This document shows, piece by piece, positions 27,224 through 36,551 of a DNA stretch of 64,000 nt. The stretch is from Deinococcus psychrotolerans (GTDB taxonomy: Bacteria; Deinococcota; Deinococci; Deinococcales; Deinococcaceae), in NCBI RefSeq assembly GCF_003860465.1, contig NZ_CP034186.1, positions 342,292 to 406,291 of the forward strand, in the 5' to 3' direction. The notes beneath the pieces are model-generated. The model ran no database searches, had not been told where the DNA came from, and saw nothing but the letters and a program-made list of their open reading frames with translations. Numbering within the stretch: position 1 is the first letter of the stretch; each line of letters begins with the position of its first letter. Both the position numbers and the translations under genes were made by a program.

Positions 27224-27237
27224 ATCAGATATCTGAT
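27224..27237 (+). promoter_or_regulatory. Putative NanR operator 3
   Basis: ATCAGATATCTGAT is identical to operator 1. It lies directly downstream of the -10 box and 52 bp before the nanR start codon, so the regulator probably represses its own operon. Confidence 0.65.
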
Positions 27238-27288
27238 GTCAGATTCACTCCAGCACTGGAATGGCCTGGCGTCGCCCACAGGAGGTTT

Positions 27289-28020
27289 ATGGCTGCCCGA
27301 ATCCCCGCTTACCGACAGGCCCAGACGTCAATCAAGCAGTACATCGAAGATCACCAGTTGCAACCTGGCGATCCATTGCCCCCCGAAGGCCAGCTTGCCA
27401 AGGACATGGGCATGAGCCGCCTCTCGCTGCGCGAGGGTGTCAAGACGCTGGAAGCGGTTGGGATTCTGGAGGCCCGGCAGGGCGAGGGCATTTACGTCAA
27501 GGCGTTTACCTTCGACAGCATTTTCGAGAACCTGCCGTACTCATTGGCCAGCGACGGTCAGTCCCTGCGCGACTTGCTCCAGGTTCGCACCGCGTTGGAA
27601 GAAGGGCTGGTGGGCATGGTGGCCAGCCAGGCCAGCCCCGAACAGATTGCTGAGCTGGACATTCTGGCCCAGCAGATGGTGAAAAAAGCCTGCGATGGCC
27701 AGACCTTCGAGGACGAAGACCGCGAGTTTCACTTGACGCTGTATCGCCCGCTGAACAACCCCTTCCTCAACCGACTGGTCGAACTGTTCTGGGAAGTGTT
27801 CCGTCGCCTGCACGGCAGCGAGGGTGTGACCCACTGGAACCTGGAACAGACCGCTCAGGATCACGTCGCCATCGTCGAGGCGCTGCAGGCTGGCAAGGCA
27901 AGTCAACTCACCAAGGCCATGCACAACCACTTTCGTCAGATCAAGCAGCGACTCGATCCCCAGACCTCAGCCGATCCCCAGACTCCAGATCAACCCGTAC
28001 CTCAATCCACCCACCCGTAA
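27289..28020 (+). CDS. nanR: GntR-family regulator, FadR subfamily (NanR-like)
   Basis: The ATG at 27289 follows GGAGG. Residues about 5-72 form the GntR winged helix (QPGDPLPPEGQLAKDMGMSRLSLREGVKTL, then GEGIYV). Residues about 90-225 form an FCD all-helical domain. Its usual metal ligands are visible as D-R-E-F-H near 145, a central His (QDHVAIV) and a late His (HNHF). FCD regulators usually bind small acids or sugars; E. coli NanR is of this type and responds to sialic acid. The tail is Pro/Gln-rich. It is the first gene of a long operon of transport and sialate genes, and the palindromes at 23927, 27080 and 27224 are its likely targets. Effector identity is inferred. Confidence 0.8.
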   Translation: MAARIPAYRQAQTSIKQYIEDHQLQPGDPLPPEGQLAKDMGMSRLSLREGVKTLEAVGILEARQGEGIYVKAFTFDSIFENLPYSLASDGQSLRDLLQVRTALEEGLVGMVASQASPEQIAELDILAQQMVKKACDGQTFEDEDREFHLTLYRPLNNPFLNRLVELFWEVFRRLHGSEGVTHWNLEQTAQDHVAIVEALQAGKASQLTKAMHNHFRQIKQRLDPQTSADPQTPDQPVPQSTHP

Positions 28021-28073
28021 CACCCAATCCATCCACCGTCCCTTCGCCCCAGTTCACACGCAGGAGATCCACC

Positions 28074-29606
28074 ATGATGAAACGTTCCTTGCTCGCTCTC
28101 ACTTTCGCCCTCTGCACGCTGGGCAGCGCCTCCGCCGACAAGGTCATCACCGGGGCTTTCGACCAGGGACCCGGCGGCGCACCGGGACAATTCAATCCAC
28201 TGACCAACACGGCGGGTTTCACCTGGCTCAACAAGTACTACTCGACGCTGGTGCTCTATGATCCGGCCTTTAAAACGATCAGCGGCGATCTGGCCTCATC
28301 GTGGACCGTCGCCGACGGGGGCAAAAAGTATACCTTTGTGCTCCGCAACGGCGTGAAGTGGCACGACGGCGAGGCATTGACCTCCGCTGACGTCAAGTTC
28401 AGTCTGGACCTCGCCAACAACCCGGATTCCGGCAGCGGTTTTGCCGCCAAGTTCGGCAACATCACCAAGATTCAGACGCCCAGTGCCCGCACGGTGGTCA
28501 TCACCCTGAGCAAGCCCAACGCCGCGCTGCTCGACGCCCTGACCAACTTCATGATCCTGCCCCAGCACGCGCTGAGCAAGATTGCGCCCAAGGACCTGCG
28601 CAACGCCGCGTGGTGGCGCGCCAACCCTATCGGCACCGGCCCCTTCAAGTGGAACAAACTGGTGCCCGATCAGTACGTGGAACTCGTCGCCAACCCCGAT
28701 TACTTCCGGGGCAAGCCCAAAATAGACCGGCTGGTCAACCGCTACTTCAAGGAGCAGGCGGCGGCAGTGGTGGCCCTCAAGAGCGGCGACCTCGACTTCT
28801 CGTACCTGTCGCTCGACGACACCAAGACCTTCAGCGGCAACGCCGTCAAGATCATCAGCGGCCCCTCGCAGGTCGCCAACTATCTGGGCTTCAACAACGC
28901 CTCGCCTGTCCTGAAAGACGTGCGGGTGCGCCAGGCCATCTTGCAAGCGATTGACCGCGACACCATCGTCAAGCAGCTCTACGGCGGCGGCGCGGAAGTG
29001 GCCAACTGCCCGGTAACCAACACCAAGTACGTGCCCAAGGGCATCAACGCCTACGCCTACAACCAGGATCAGGCCCGGCAGCTGCTCAAGGCGGCGGGCT
29101 GGGACAACTCCAGAACGGTGGAAGTCATCACCTACTACTCTGATCAGCTCAGCAAGGACGTGCTGGTCACCATCCAGCAGATGCTGGGTCAGGTGGGCAT
29201 GAAGATCGCGCCGCGTTTCGTGGACGTGCCCACCTACAACCAGACCACCGGCGGCAACGACTTCACCATGGTCTACGCGGGTATCGGCAACGGCCCTGAT
29301 CCCGACACCCTCTACCCCAGCATGCACTCCGACTTCATTCCGCCCAACGGCACCAACCGCATGAAGGTCAATATCCCCGCACTCAACAAGCTGTTCGAGC
29401 AGGGACAGGAAACCACCTCGACCGCTGCTCGCACCAAGGCGTATCAGGAGATGTGCAGCCTGGCCAACAAGCAGCTTCCCTGGGACGTGTTGTGGAGCGC
29501 CAAGCGCTTCGGCGGCGTCAGCAACAAGCTGAGCAACTTCATCTGGACGCCCGCACCGGGCGGTGGCCGCTACGACGACAAGGCCTACCTCTGGGACACC
29601 AAGTAA
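28074..29606 (+). CDS. ABC transporter substrate-binding protein, family 5 (Sat-like)
   Basis: The 510-residue protein has a signal peptide (MKRSLLALTFALCTLGSASA) and the family-5 extracellular solute-binding fold of DppA/OppA: YYSTLVLYDPAFKTISGDLASSW, WHDGEALTSADVKFSL and YFRGKPKIDRLV. The ATG pair at 28074 follows AGGAG. Family-5 proteins usually bind peptides or nickel. Haemophilus ducreyi SatA, however, is a family-5 protein that carries sialic acid, and the surrounding nan genes argue for that substrate here. It would act at the cell envelope, delivering ligand to the two permeases encoded next. Confidence 0.85.
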   Translation: MMKRSLLALTFALCTLGSASADKVITGAFDQGPGGAPGQFNPLTNTAGFTWLNKYYSTLVLYDPAFKTISGDLASSWTVADGGKKYTFVLRNGVKWHDGEALTSADVKFSLDLANNPDSGSGFAAKFGNITKIQTPSARTVVITLSKPNAALLDALTNFMILPQHALSKIAPKDLRNAAWWRANPIGTGPFKWNKLVPDQYVELVANPDYFRGKPKIDRLVNRYFKEQAAAVVALKSGDLDFSYLSLDDTKTFSGNAVKIISGPSQVANYLGFNNASPVLKDVRVRQAILQAIDRDTIVKQLYGGGAEVANCPVTNTKYVPKGINAYAYNQDQARQLLKAAGWDNSRTVEVITYYSDQLSKDVLVTIQQMLGQVGMKIAPRFVDVPTYNQTTGGNDFTMVYAGIGNGPDPDTLYPSMHSDFIPPNGTNRMKVNIPALNKLFEQGQETTSTAARTKAYQEMCSLANKQLPWDVLWSAKRFGGVSNKLSNFIWTPAPGGGRYDDKAYLWDTK

Positions 29607-29696
29607 GACGTAGGGGGACGCCACGGGCAGAGTTTCAGTTGTCCGTGGCGTTTTCTCTGCCGCGCCGTCTCTCCATCTTTGTAAGGAGCTGATTGT

Positions 29697-30650
29697 ATGG
29701 GCCTGTATACCCTCCGCCGTCTCTTGATCAGCATCCCGCTGCTGCTGGTGATCAGCGCCGTGGTCTTTACGCTGCTGCAATTCACCCCCGGCGATCCGCT
29801 GGACGCCTACATTCCACCCGATCAGGTCCTCAGCGCCCAGCAGCGCGAGATTTTGAAAGTCGACCTGGGCCTGGATCAGTCCAAGCCGGTGCAGTACTTC
29901 AAGTGGCTGGGCCGCGCCGTGCAGGGCGATCTGGGCTACCGCATCAAAAACGGTCAGCCGGTGCTGGCCGAACTGGGCCGCCGCCTGCCGCCCACGCTGC
30001 TGCTGATGGGCCTGGGAATGACCGTGGGAGTGGCGCTGGGCATCTTCTTCGGCATCGTCGCGGCGGTCAAGCGTTACACGTTGCTGGACAACACCCTGAC
30101 CTTTCTGGCTTTCCTGGGGATCTCCACGCCCGCGTTCCTGGCGGGATTGCTGGGCATGTACGTTTTTGCCCTCAAGCTGGGCTGGTTTCCTGCCGGGGGC
30201 TACCAGACGCCGGGGCAGGGCGGAGTGCTGGACATCCTGCGGCACCTGATGCTGCCCGCCATGATCTTGTCGGTCACCTACATCGCCATTCTGATGCGCT
30301 ACACCCGTTCCAGCGTGCTGGAAGTGCTGTTTCAGGACTATGTTCGCACCGCTTCGGCCAAGGGCGTGCGGTCGTACCGGGTCATCGCCAAGCATGTGCT
30401 GCGCAACGCGCTGATCCCGGTCGTGACGGTGATCGGGGCCAACATTGCCAACCTGATCGGCGGCGCAGTGTTCCTGGAAAGCATCTTTTCGTGGCCCGGC
30501 ACCGGGCAGTTGTACCTGGACGCCATCGACTCACGCGATTACCCGATGATCATGGGCACTACCCTGATTCTGGCGATCATCATTTTGCTGGCCAACCTGA
30601 TCACCGACTTGATGTACGGGCTGATTGACCCCCGGATTCGGTTCTCGTGA
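29697..30650 (+). CDS. ABC transporter permease, DppB type
   Basis: The 317-residue protein starts at ATG 29697 after AAGGAG. It has about six membrane segments, starting with LLISIPLLLVISAVVFTLL (the DppB signature N-terminus). The cytoplasmic coupling loop is DYVRTASAKGVRSYRVIAKH followed by VLRNALIPV (the EAA-type motif that contacts the ATPase). It pairs with the DppC-type permease encoded next. The tail LIDPRIRFS is typical of complete family members. It probably forms the channel for sialic acid with the binding protein upstream. Confidence 0.9.
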   Translation: MGLYTLRRLLISIPLLLVISAVVFTLLQFTPGDPLDAYIPPDQVLSAQQREILKVDLGLDQSKPVQYFKWLGRAVQGDLGYRIKNGQPVLAELGRRLPPTLLLMGLGMTVGVALGIFFGIVAAVKRYTLLDNTLTFLAFLGISTPAFLAGLLGMYVFALKLGWFPAGGYQTPGQGGVLDILRHLMLPAMILSVTYIAILMRYTRSSVLEVLFQDYVRTASAKGVRSYRVIAKHVLRNALIPVVTVIGANIANLIGGAVFLESIFSWPGTGQLYLDAIDSRDYPMIMGTTLILAIIILLANLITDLMYGLIDPRIRFS

Positions 30651-30687
30651 ACGCCCGCCTTGACATTGAACTGGGGAGGCTGAACCC

Positions 30688-31575
30688 GTGACGACCATTT
30701 CTCCTTCCAAATCCAGCAAGCCCCGCGCCCAGACGCCCGGTAGCATGGCCCTCAAACGTTTCTTGCGCCACAAGCTGGCCGTTGTCGGCCTGGTTTTGCT
30801 GAGCGTCATCGTGCTGCTGGTCATCTTCGGCCCGCTGATCGCCCGCTTCGGTCCTGACGAGATCGATTTGCTGGCCCGCAACCAGCCGCCCGGTGGAGCG
30901 CACTGGCTGGGCACCGATCCCACCGGGCGCGATATTCTGGCCCGCACCCTGTCTGCCGGGCGCGTCTCTCTGATGGTGGGCCTGTTCAGTACCCTGATCT
31001 CGGTGGTGATCGGCACCACGCTGGGAGCGCTGGCCGGATATTTCGGCGGCTGGGTAGACAACGTGATTATGCGTTTCGTGGACGTGGTCATGACCTTTCC
31101 CAGCATCGTGGTGCTGCTGACGCTGGCAGCCATCGTCGGCCCCGGCATTGACAAGACCATCATCATTATCGGCGTGCTGGGTTGGCCGCTGGCCGCGCGA
31201 CTGGTGCGGGCCAAGCTGCTCTCGGTGCGCGAACTGGACTTCATCTCGGCAGCCACCGCACTGGGGGCCAATGACCGCCGCATCCTGCTCAGGCACGCCC
31301 TGCCCAACGTCATTGATGTGCTGGTGGTGTTCGTCAGCCTGGGTGTCGCCAGCGGCATCCTGACCGAAGCGGGCCTGAGCTTCCTGGGCCTGGGGGTGCA
31401 GCCTCCGCAGGCCAGTTGGGGCAATCTGCTCAGCAGCGCCCGCGAGATCAACATCCTGGAAGCCTACGTGTGGCAGTGGATGCCCGCCGGACTGCTGATC
31501 ATTCTGACCGTACTGGCCACCAACTTCCTGGGCGACGGCCTGCGCGACGCGCTCGATCCTAAAGCCAAGCAGTAA
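30688..31575 (+). CDS. ABC transporter permease, DppC type
   Basis: The GTG at 30688 follows GGGGAGG and gives 295 residues. The N-terminal MALKRFLRHKLAVVGLVLL and the LLARNQPPGGAHWLGTDPTG loop are diagnostic for DppC/OppC. The coupling loop is ELDFISAATALGANDRRILL, and the end is DGLRDALDPK. About six membrane segments are present. It is the second subunit of the heterodimeric pore, with the DppB-type protein 37 bp upstream. Confidence 0.9.
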   Translation: MTTISPSKSSKPRAQTPGSMALKRFLRHKLAVVGLVLLSVIVLLVIFGPLIARFGPDEIDLLARNQPPGGAHWLGTDPTGRDILARTLSAGRVSLMVGLFSTLISVVIGTTLGALAGYFGGWVDNVIMRFVDVVMTFPSIVVLLTLAAIVGPGIDKTIIIIGVLGWPLAARLVRAKLLSVRELDFISAATALGANDRRILLRHALPNVIDVLVVFVSLGVASGILTEAGLSFLGLGVQPPQASWGNLLSSAREINILEAYVWQWMPAGLLIILTVLATNFLGDGLRDALDPKAKQ

Positions 31576-31604
31576 TTTTCTCACCACCCCATCCGAGGTT
31601 CCTT

Positions 31605-32546
31605 ATGATGAACACAGACTTTCCCGCCAACCTGCACGGCATTATTCCCCCCGTCGTTACGCCCCTGACCCCAGACTTTCAAGTGGACGAGCCGTCGCTG
31701 CGCCGCGTGATCAAGCACCTGCTGGACGGCGGTGTGCATGGCCTCTTTCTGCTCGGCTCCACCAGTGAGGTGGTGTTCATGGACGCGCCCCAGCGCCGCG
31801 AGGTGCTGCGGATTGCCGTGGACGAGGTGGCCGGGCGCGTTCCGCTGCTGGCGGGCGTGATTGACCCCACCACCGACCGTGTGATCGCCCATGCCCGCGA
31901 CGCCCGCGATGCCGGAGTCGACGGCCTGGTGGTCACTGCGCCGTTCTACGCCCGCACCAGCCAGACCGAGATTGTGGAGCACTTCCGCGCGGTGCATGAG
32001 GCCGTGGGCCTGCCGATCATGGCCTACGACATCCCGGTGTGCGTGCAGGTCAAGCTCGAGCGCCCCACCCTGCGCCAGATGCGGCGGGAAGGCTTGATCG
32101 TGGGCCTCAAGGACAGCAGCGGCGACGACACCAACTTCCGCCTGCTGGCCCGCGAGTGCGCGGATGACCCGGAATTCCGCATGTTCACCGGCTCGGAACT
32201 GATGGTGGACACGGCGTTTATGGTGGGCGCGCACGGCTGCGTGCCGGGGCTGGGCAATGTTGACCCGGCAGCCTACGTGGCGCTGTACGACGCGGCCCAG
32301 CGCGAGGACTGGCGCGAGGCCCGTCAGATTCAGGAACGCCTGATCCGGCTGTTCGCAGTGGCCTTGCAGGGCACGCCGCGTACCAGCGCCGGAGCCTCAG
32401 GTGTGGGCGGCTTCAAGGCGGCCATGCGCCTGATGAACCTGATCACCCACCACCACATGAACCGTCCGAATCTGCCACTCAATGACCAGGAAATGGAACG
32501 GGTGCGGGCCATTCTGGAAGCCGAGGGGCTTATGGTTCATGCCTGA
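31605..32546 (+). CDS. nanA: N-acetylneuraminate lyase-like protein (DapA/NanA family)
   Basis: The 313-residue TIM-barrel protein has the family catalytic set: GSTSE (51-55) in the active-site loop, Tyr141 in MAYDIPV and the Schiff-base Lys169 in VGLKDSSGD. NanA splits N-acetylneuraminate into N-acetylmannosamine and pyruvate in the cytoplasm. DapA relatives usually have GTTGE, whereas GST-x-E is found in lyases. Genes for nanE and nanK follow at once, supporting NanA over dihydrodipicolinate synthase. The start at 31605 is one of two adjacent ATGs. The coding end overlaps nanE by 8 bp. Confidence 0.85.
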   Translation: MMNTDFPANLHGIIPPVVTPLTPDFQVDEPSLRRVIKHLLDGGVHGLFLLGSTSEVVFMDAPQRREVLRIAVDEVAGRVPLLAGVIDPTTDRVIAHARDARDAGVDGLVVTAPFYARTSQTEIVEHFRAVHEAVGLPIMAYDIPVCVQVKLERPTLRQMRREGLIVGLKDSSGDDTNFRLLARECADDPEFRMFTGSELMVDTAFMVGAHGCVPGLGNVDPAAYVALYDAAQREDWREARQIQERLIRLFAVALQGTPRTSAGASGVGGFKAAMRLMNLITHHHMNRPNLPLNDQEMERVRAILEAEGLMVHA

Positions 32547-33213
32547 GGGCGGGTTGCTGGATCAGCTGCGCGGTGGCCTGATCGTTTCGTGCCAGGCCAA
32601 TCCTGATTCGCCGCTCCGCGATTCGTACATCATCAGTCGGCTGGCGCTGGCCGCCGAGCAGGGCGGAGCGGTGGGCCTACGCATTCAGAGCTTCGAGGAT
32701 GTGGTGGCGGTGCGGGCCGTGACTTCCCTGCCCATCATCGGCCTGACCAAAACAGACCGGGACGACACCGACATCTACATCACTCCGACCGCCGCCGAGG
32801 GTGTGAAGCTGGCCGAACTGGGTGCACAGATCGTGGCCTTCGACGCCACCGCGTTGCCCCGGCCCGAACCGCTGGCAGACATGTTCGCCGCCGTTCATGC
32901 AGCGGGCGCGCTGGTGATGGGCGACATCAGCACCCTGGACGAGGCACTGGCCGCTTTTGATCACGGTGCGGACATCGTCAGCACCACCATGAGCGGCTAC
33001 ACCCCGCACAGCCGCCAGCTTGCCGGGCCGGATTGGGATCTGATGCGGGAGTTGCGTGATGCTGGACTGACTTTTGCCGCCGAGGGTCGACTGAACAGCC
33101 CTGCAGACGCGGCACAGGCCATGCAACTGGGGGCAAGTTTTGTGGTGGTGGGCAGTGCGGTGACCAGGCCAGACGTCGTAACCCGCTGGTTTGCTCAGGC
33201 AGTACGTGTCTGA
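32539..33213 (+). CDS. nanE: N-acetylmannosamine-6-phosphate 2-epimerase
   Basis: The ATG at 32539 lies inside the end of nanA and gives 224 residues. The TIM-barrel protein has the NanE pattern: LRGGLIVSCQANPDSPLRD, GAVGLRIQSFEDVVAVR, LPIIGLTKTDRDDTDIYITP (catalytic Lys region), ADIVSTTMSGYTP and GASFVVVGSAVTRP. The enzyme converts N-acetylmannosamine 6-phosphate to N-acetylglucosamine 6-phosphate in the cytoplasm, the third step after NanA and NanK. Its presence is the strongest single sign that the operon handles sialic acid. The frame is open upstream of 32539, but those codons are nanA in another frame. Confidence 0.92.
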   Translation: MPEGGLLDQLRGGLIVSCQANPDSPLRDSYIISRLALAAEQGGAVGLRIQSFEDVVAVRAVTSLPIIGLTKTDRDDTDIYITPTAAEGVKLAELGAQIVAFDATALPRPEPLADMFAAVHAAGALVMGDISTLDEALAAFDHGADIVSTTMSGYTPHSRQLAGPDWDLMRELRDAGLTFAAEGRLNSPADAAQAMQLGASFVVVGSAVTRPDVVTRWFAQAVRV

Positions 33214-34063
33214 GCCGGCAGCCCAAGTCCTCGCTGTCGATATCGGCGGAACGACGACGCGAGTGGCGCTGGTCGAAGGCTTGTCGCTCCATTCACGCCG
33301 CGAGATGCCCACCCAGGCCCACGATGGTCCCGAGCGGCTGCTTCAGCGGCTGGGCCAACTCATCGCCGAGGTACAGCCACAGCCGGAAACGGTGGCCGTT
33401 GCCTGTACCGGGCGCGTTCATGACGGGTGTGTATCGGCCATCAACACCGCAACCATGCCCGGCTGGCTCAACATTCCCTTGCAGGCCACGCTGACCCAGA
33501 CCCTGAAAGCCCCCGTGGCGGTCATCAACGATGCGCGGGCCGCGACACTGGGTGAATGGCACGCCCGGGGTGCGCCCGCGTCGGAGAATTTCATGTTCGT
33601 CACGGTCTCGACGGGGATCGGCAGCGGCGTGATCCTCGGCGGACACCTGAACGATCCACCTGGCGGACGGGACGTCGGGATGGGCTTTACCCGTGGTCTG
33701 AACGGTGCGCCGCTGGAATATGCTTCGTCCGGCAGCGGTTTGAAATCGGTGGCCCACTGGGCTGGGTATTCGAGCGTGGCGGCTTTGATGGACGCGGCGG
33801 AGGCGGGCAATGACCGTGCCCAGGCGGCGCTGCGCGCGCCTCTCACGGTTCTTGCCGACCGAATTTGGGATGCGCACTGCCTGCTGGGACTTCACACCAT
33901 CTGTCTGGGTGGCAGCGTGGGTCTGCGGCCGTTCACTGGGGAGGTATTGGGTCAAGTTCTGAGCGGAGCGAATGGCCCGGCACTTCAGCCAGCCAAACTC
34001 GGTGCCGACGCGGGCCTCATCGGTGCCGCCGTCTTCGTACAGCAACAGGAGAGGAGAGTATGA
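33206..34063 (+). CDS. nanK: N-acetylmannosamine kinase-like ROK protein
   Basis: The GTG at 33206 overlaps the nanE end by 8 bp and gives 285 residues. The ROK/actin-like fold is shown by [18 protein letters not shown] (phosphate 1), [13 protein letters not shown] (catalytic Asp) and [16 protein letters not shown] (phosphate 2). The usual ROK zinc site (E-x-G-H plus C-x-C-G-x-x-G-C) is absent: the region reads GRDVGMGF, then [15 protein letters not shown], with no Cys. This makes it an atypical ROK protein, but the position between nanE and the transporter ATPases supports N-acetylmannosamine phosphorylation. The stop overlaps the next ATG (ATGA). Confidence 0.78.
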   Translation: MSEPAAQVLAVDIGGTTTRVALVEGLSLHSRREMPTQAHDGPERLLQRLGQLIAEVQPQPETVAVACTGRVHDGCVSAINTATMPGWLNIPLQATLTQTLKAPVAVINDARAATLGEWHARGAPASENFMFVTVSTGIGSGVILGGHLNDPPGGRDVGMGFTRGLNGAPLEYASSGSGLKSVAHWAGYSSVAALMDAAEAGNDRAQAALRAPLTVLADRIWDAHCLLGLHTICLGGSVGLRPFTGEVLGQVLSGANGPALQPAKLGADAGLIGAAVFVQQQERRV

Positions 34064-35145
34064 CCCATCAGAACGAAACGCTGCTCTCGGTGACCAACCT
34101 CAAAACGTACTTCTTTACCGACGACGGCGTGGTCAAGTCGGTCGACGGCGTAACCTTCCACATCGGCAAAGGCGAGACGCTGGCCGTGGTGGGCGAGTCC
34201 GGCTCCGGCAAGAGCGTGACCAGCCTCAGCGCCATGCGCCTGATTCCCGTGCCGCCCGGCAAGATCGTCGAGGGCGAGATGCTGTTTACCGGCAAGGATG
34301 GCCGCACCACCGACCTGGCCACCATGAGCGAAGCCGAGATGCGGAAAATTCGCGGCAACGACATCTCGATGATCTTTCAGGAACCGATGACCAGCCTCAA
34401 TCCGGTCTACACGGTGGGCGATCAGATTGCCGAAGCAATCAGTCTGCACCAAAACAAGAACCGCAAGGAAGCCATGCTGGCGGCCACCGATATGCTGCGG
34501 CTGGTGGGCATTCCGGCCCCCGAGAAGCGGGTCAACGAGTACCCCCACCAGATGTCCGGCGGCATGCGCCAGCGGGTCATGATCGCCATGGCGCTGTCGT
34601 GCAACCCGGCGCTGCTGATCGCCGACGAGCCGACCACCGCCCTTGACGTGACCATTCAGGCGCAGATTCTGGACCTGATGCGCAAGCTGCAAAAAGAAAT
34701 TGGCATGAGCATTCTCTTCATCACCCACAACCTCGGCGTGGTGGCGGAAATGGCCGACCGGGTCGTCGTGATGTACGGCGGACGGGTGGTTGAGGAAGGC
34801 GACGTGATCGAGATTTTCCAGGCCCCGCGCCACCCGTACACCATGGGCCTCTTGAACAGCATTCCGCGCGTGGACCATGCCGCCGAGTACCACACCGGCC
34901 CGGGTCAGAAAAAAGAGCGCCTGGAAGCCATTCCCGGCAACGTGCCCAACCCACTGAACTTGCCGCCCGGCTGTCCCTTCGAGCCGAGGTGCAAGTACGC
35001 CATCGCCGCGTGCAGCACGGCTGTGCCTGCGCTGGAAGACACCGGCGGCGGCCACATGTCGCGCTGCATTCGCTGGAAGGAATTCGAGAACGAAGCCCGG
35101 CCTGCCGTTTCGCAGCGCCAGAACGCCATGGGAGAAACGCTGTGA
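34060..35145 (+). CDS. ABC transporter ATP-binding protein, DppD type
   Basis: The ATG at 34060 overlaps the nanK stop. The 361-residue ATPase has Walker [13 protein letters not shown]-loop [13 protein letters not shown], signature MSGGMRQRV, Walker [14 protein letters not shown] and H-loop ITHNL. The C-terminal oligopeptide/dipeptide extension has the Cys-rich [15 protein letters not shown], which in DppD/OppD can hold an Fe-S cluster. It powers the permease pair encoded earlier in the operon. The separation of permease and ATPase genes by nanA-nanE-nanK ties transporter and catabolism into one unit. Confidence 0.92.
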   Translation: MTHQNETLLSVTNLKTYFFTDDGVVKSVDGVTFHIGKGETLAVVGESGSGKSVTSLSAMRLIPVPPGKIVEGEMLFTGKDGRTTDLATMSEAEMRKIRGNDISMIFQEPMTSLNPVYTVGDQIAEAISLHQNKNRKEAMLAATDMLRLVGIPAPEKRVNEYPHQMSGGMRQRVMIAMALSCNPALLIADEPTTALDVTIQAQILDLMRKLQKEIGMSILFITHNLGVVAEMADRVVVMYGGRVVEEGDVIEIFQAPRHPYTMGLLNSIPRVDHAAEYHTGPGQKKERLEAIPGNVPNPLNLPPGCPFEPRCKYAIAACSTAVPALEDTGGGHMSRCIRWKEFENEARPAVSQRQNAMGETL

Positions 35146-36167
35146 CCGCCAACTTCAACACCAATTCCGCCGTGCCGGGGGCCGTCGTGTCCGCCGCGCC
35201 GCCGCTCCTCAAGGTCCAGAATCTGGAGAAGTACTTTCCGATCCGGGGCGGGCTGCTCTCGCGGGTGGTCGCCAACGTCAAGGCCGTCAACGACGTGTCG
35301 TTCGAGCTGGCCAAGGGCGAGGTCGTCGGACTGGTGGGCGAGTCGGTGTCCGGCAAGACCACGGCCGGGCGCGCCATCTTGCGGCTGATCGAGCCGACTG
35401 GCGGGCAGGTCATCTTCAACGGCACCGACGTGACCAAGCTGAACAAGTCGGACATGCGCGATTACCGCCGCCAGATGCAGATTATCTTCCAGGACCCGTT
35501 TGCCAGCCTGAATCCGCGCATGACGGTTTCGGACATCATCGGCGAGGCGCTGGACATTCACAAACTGCACCAGGGCTCGGCACGCACCGACCGCATCGCC
35601 AGCCTGCTTCAGAAGGTGGGACTGCGCCCCGAGCACATGCGCCGCTACCCGCACGAGTTTTCCGGCGGGCAGCGCCAGCGCATCGGTATCGCCCGCGCCC
35701 TGGCGGTTGATCCCAGCTTCATCGTGGCCGACGAGCCGGTGTCGGCGCTCGACGTGTCGATTCAGGCGCAGGTCGTCAACCTGATGCAGGACCTGCAGGA
35801 AGAACTCGGCCTGACCGTGCTGTTTATCGCGCACGATCTGGCGGTCGTCGAGTACATCTGCGACCGGATCATCGTGATGTACCTGGGCCGCATCATGGAG
35901 ATCGCGTCGAGCCGCGAACTCAACCGCAATCCCAAGCACCCCTACACCGAGGCGCTGCTGTCGGCGGCCCCAGTACCGGACCCGACCGTCAAGCGCCAGC
36001 GCATCATCCTGGAAGGCGACATTCCCAGCCCGATCAACCCGCCGAGCGGGTGCGTCTTCAGAACCCGTTGCCGCTACGCCATTGCCGAGTGCGCCAACGT
36101 GATCCCGGAGCTGCGCGAAGTCTCGCCGGGCCACTTCAAGGCCTGCATCCGCGACGACGTGCTGTAG
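35142..36167 (+). CDS. ABC transporter ATP-binding protein, DppF type
   Basis: The GTG at 35142 overlaps the preceding stop (GTGA) and gives 341 residues. Walker A is [11 protein letters not shown] (a Val where Gly is usual, but the G-x4-GKT core is intact). The signature is FSGGQRQRI, Walker B is [14 protein letters not shown], and the C-terminal [14 protein letters not shown] region is typical of DppF/OppF. It is the second ATPase of the heterodimer. The stop codon TAG at 36165-36167 is formed from a TA dinucleotide plus the first G of the MITE-like element that follows. Confidence 0.92.
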   Translation: MTANFNTNSAVPGAVVSAAPPLLKVQNLEKYFPIRGGLLSRVVANVKAVNDVSFELAKGEVVGLVGESVSGKTTAGRAILRLIEPTGGQVIFNGTDVTKLNKSDMRDYRRQMQIIFQDPFASLNPRMTVSDIIGEALDIHKLHQGSARTDRIASLLQKVGLRPEHMRRYPHEFSGGQRQRIGIARALAVDPSFIVADEPVSALDVSIQAQVVNLMQDLQEELGLTVLFIAHDLAVVEYICDRIIVMYLGRIMEIASSRELNRNPKHPYTEALLSAAPVPDPTVKRQRIILEGDIPSPINPPSGCVFRTRCRYAIAECANVIPELREVSPGHFKACIRDDVL

Positions 36168-36325
36168 AGCATTTGTCAAAAAAAGAAGCTCTTTTTTGAC
36201 CGAGCGGGCAGGCCGCATAATGGTGCTGCTTTGCCCAAGAACCAACGGGAGTGAAGTAGAGAGCATTTGGGAGGATGGACGGCTAAGCGTGCTTTTTGCT
36301 CAGACTTCTCTTCGGACAAATGCTC
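36167..36325. mobile_element. MITE-like element, 159 bp
   Basis: GAGCATTTGTC at 36167-36177 and its exact reverse complement GACAAATGCTC at 36315-36325 bound the segment, with a TA dinucleotide on each outer side. No coding capacity is evident. A small A/T-stem hairpin (GTCAAAAAA with TTTTTTGAC, 36175-36200) near the left end could terminate the sat-nan transcript. Ends and TA duplication fit a non-autonomous IS5- or IS630-type element. The following 36326-36551 holds no gene; it leads to the SIS gene ribosome site. Confidence 0.55.
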
Positions 36326-36551
36326 TAAACAGTCATTTGTCACTGCCTAAAGCTTTGAGACGCGCCCTTACAGCGAATACCTGCATGTGGATGGCTTAGA
36401 AGTGGTACGTCGCCTTTCTCTCGGCAGCACCTTACGAATTTAAATGAATTCTCCTTATGGCGTCGCGTCACGAGATACCAACGACAACGACATCCTGATT
36501 CGTTCTGCAACCCCTGAAAAACCGCCATACAGCTCCTCCTGGAGGACAGCC

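Noticed and set aside
28296..30395. Reverse-strand frame of nearly 700 codons across the transporter genes
   Set aside because: The composition (His/Gly/Gln/Arg-rich) is typical of antisense to G+C-rich coding DNA; the forward strand encodes the binding protein and permease with clear motifs.
34905..36266. Reverse-strand frame of 453 codons opposite the ATPase genes
   Set aside because: Antisense shadow of well-conserved ABC ATPases; no motif of its own.
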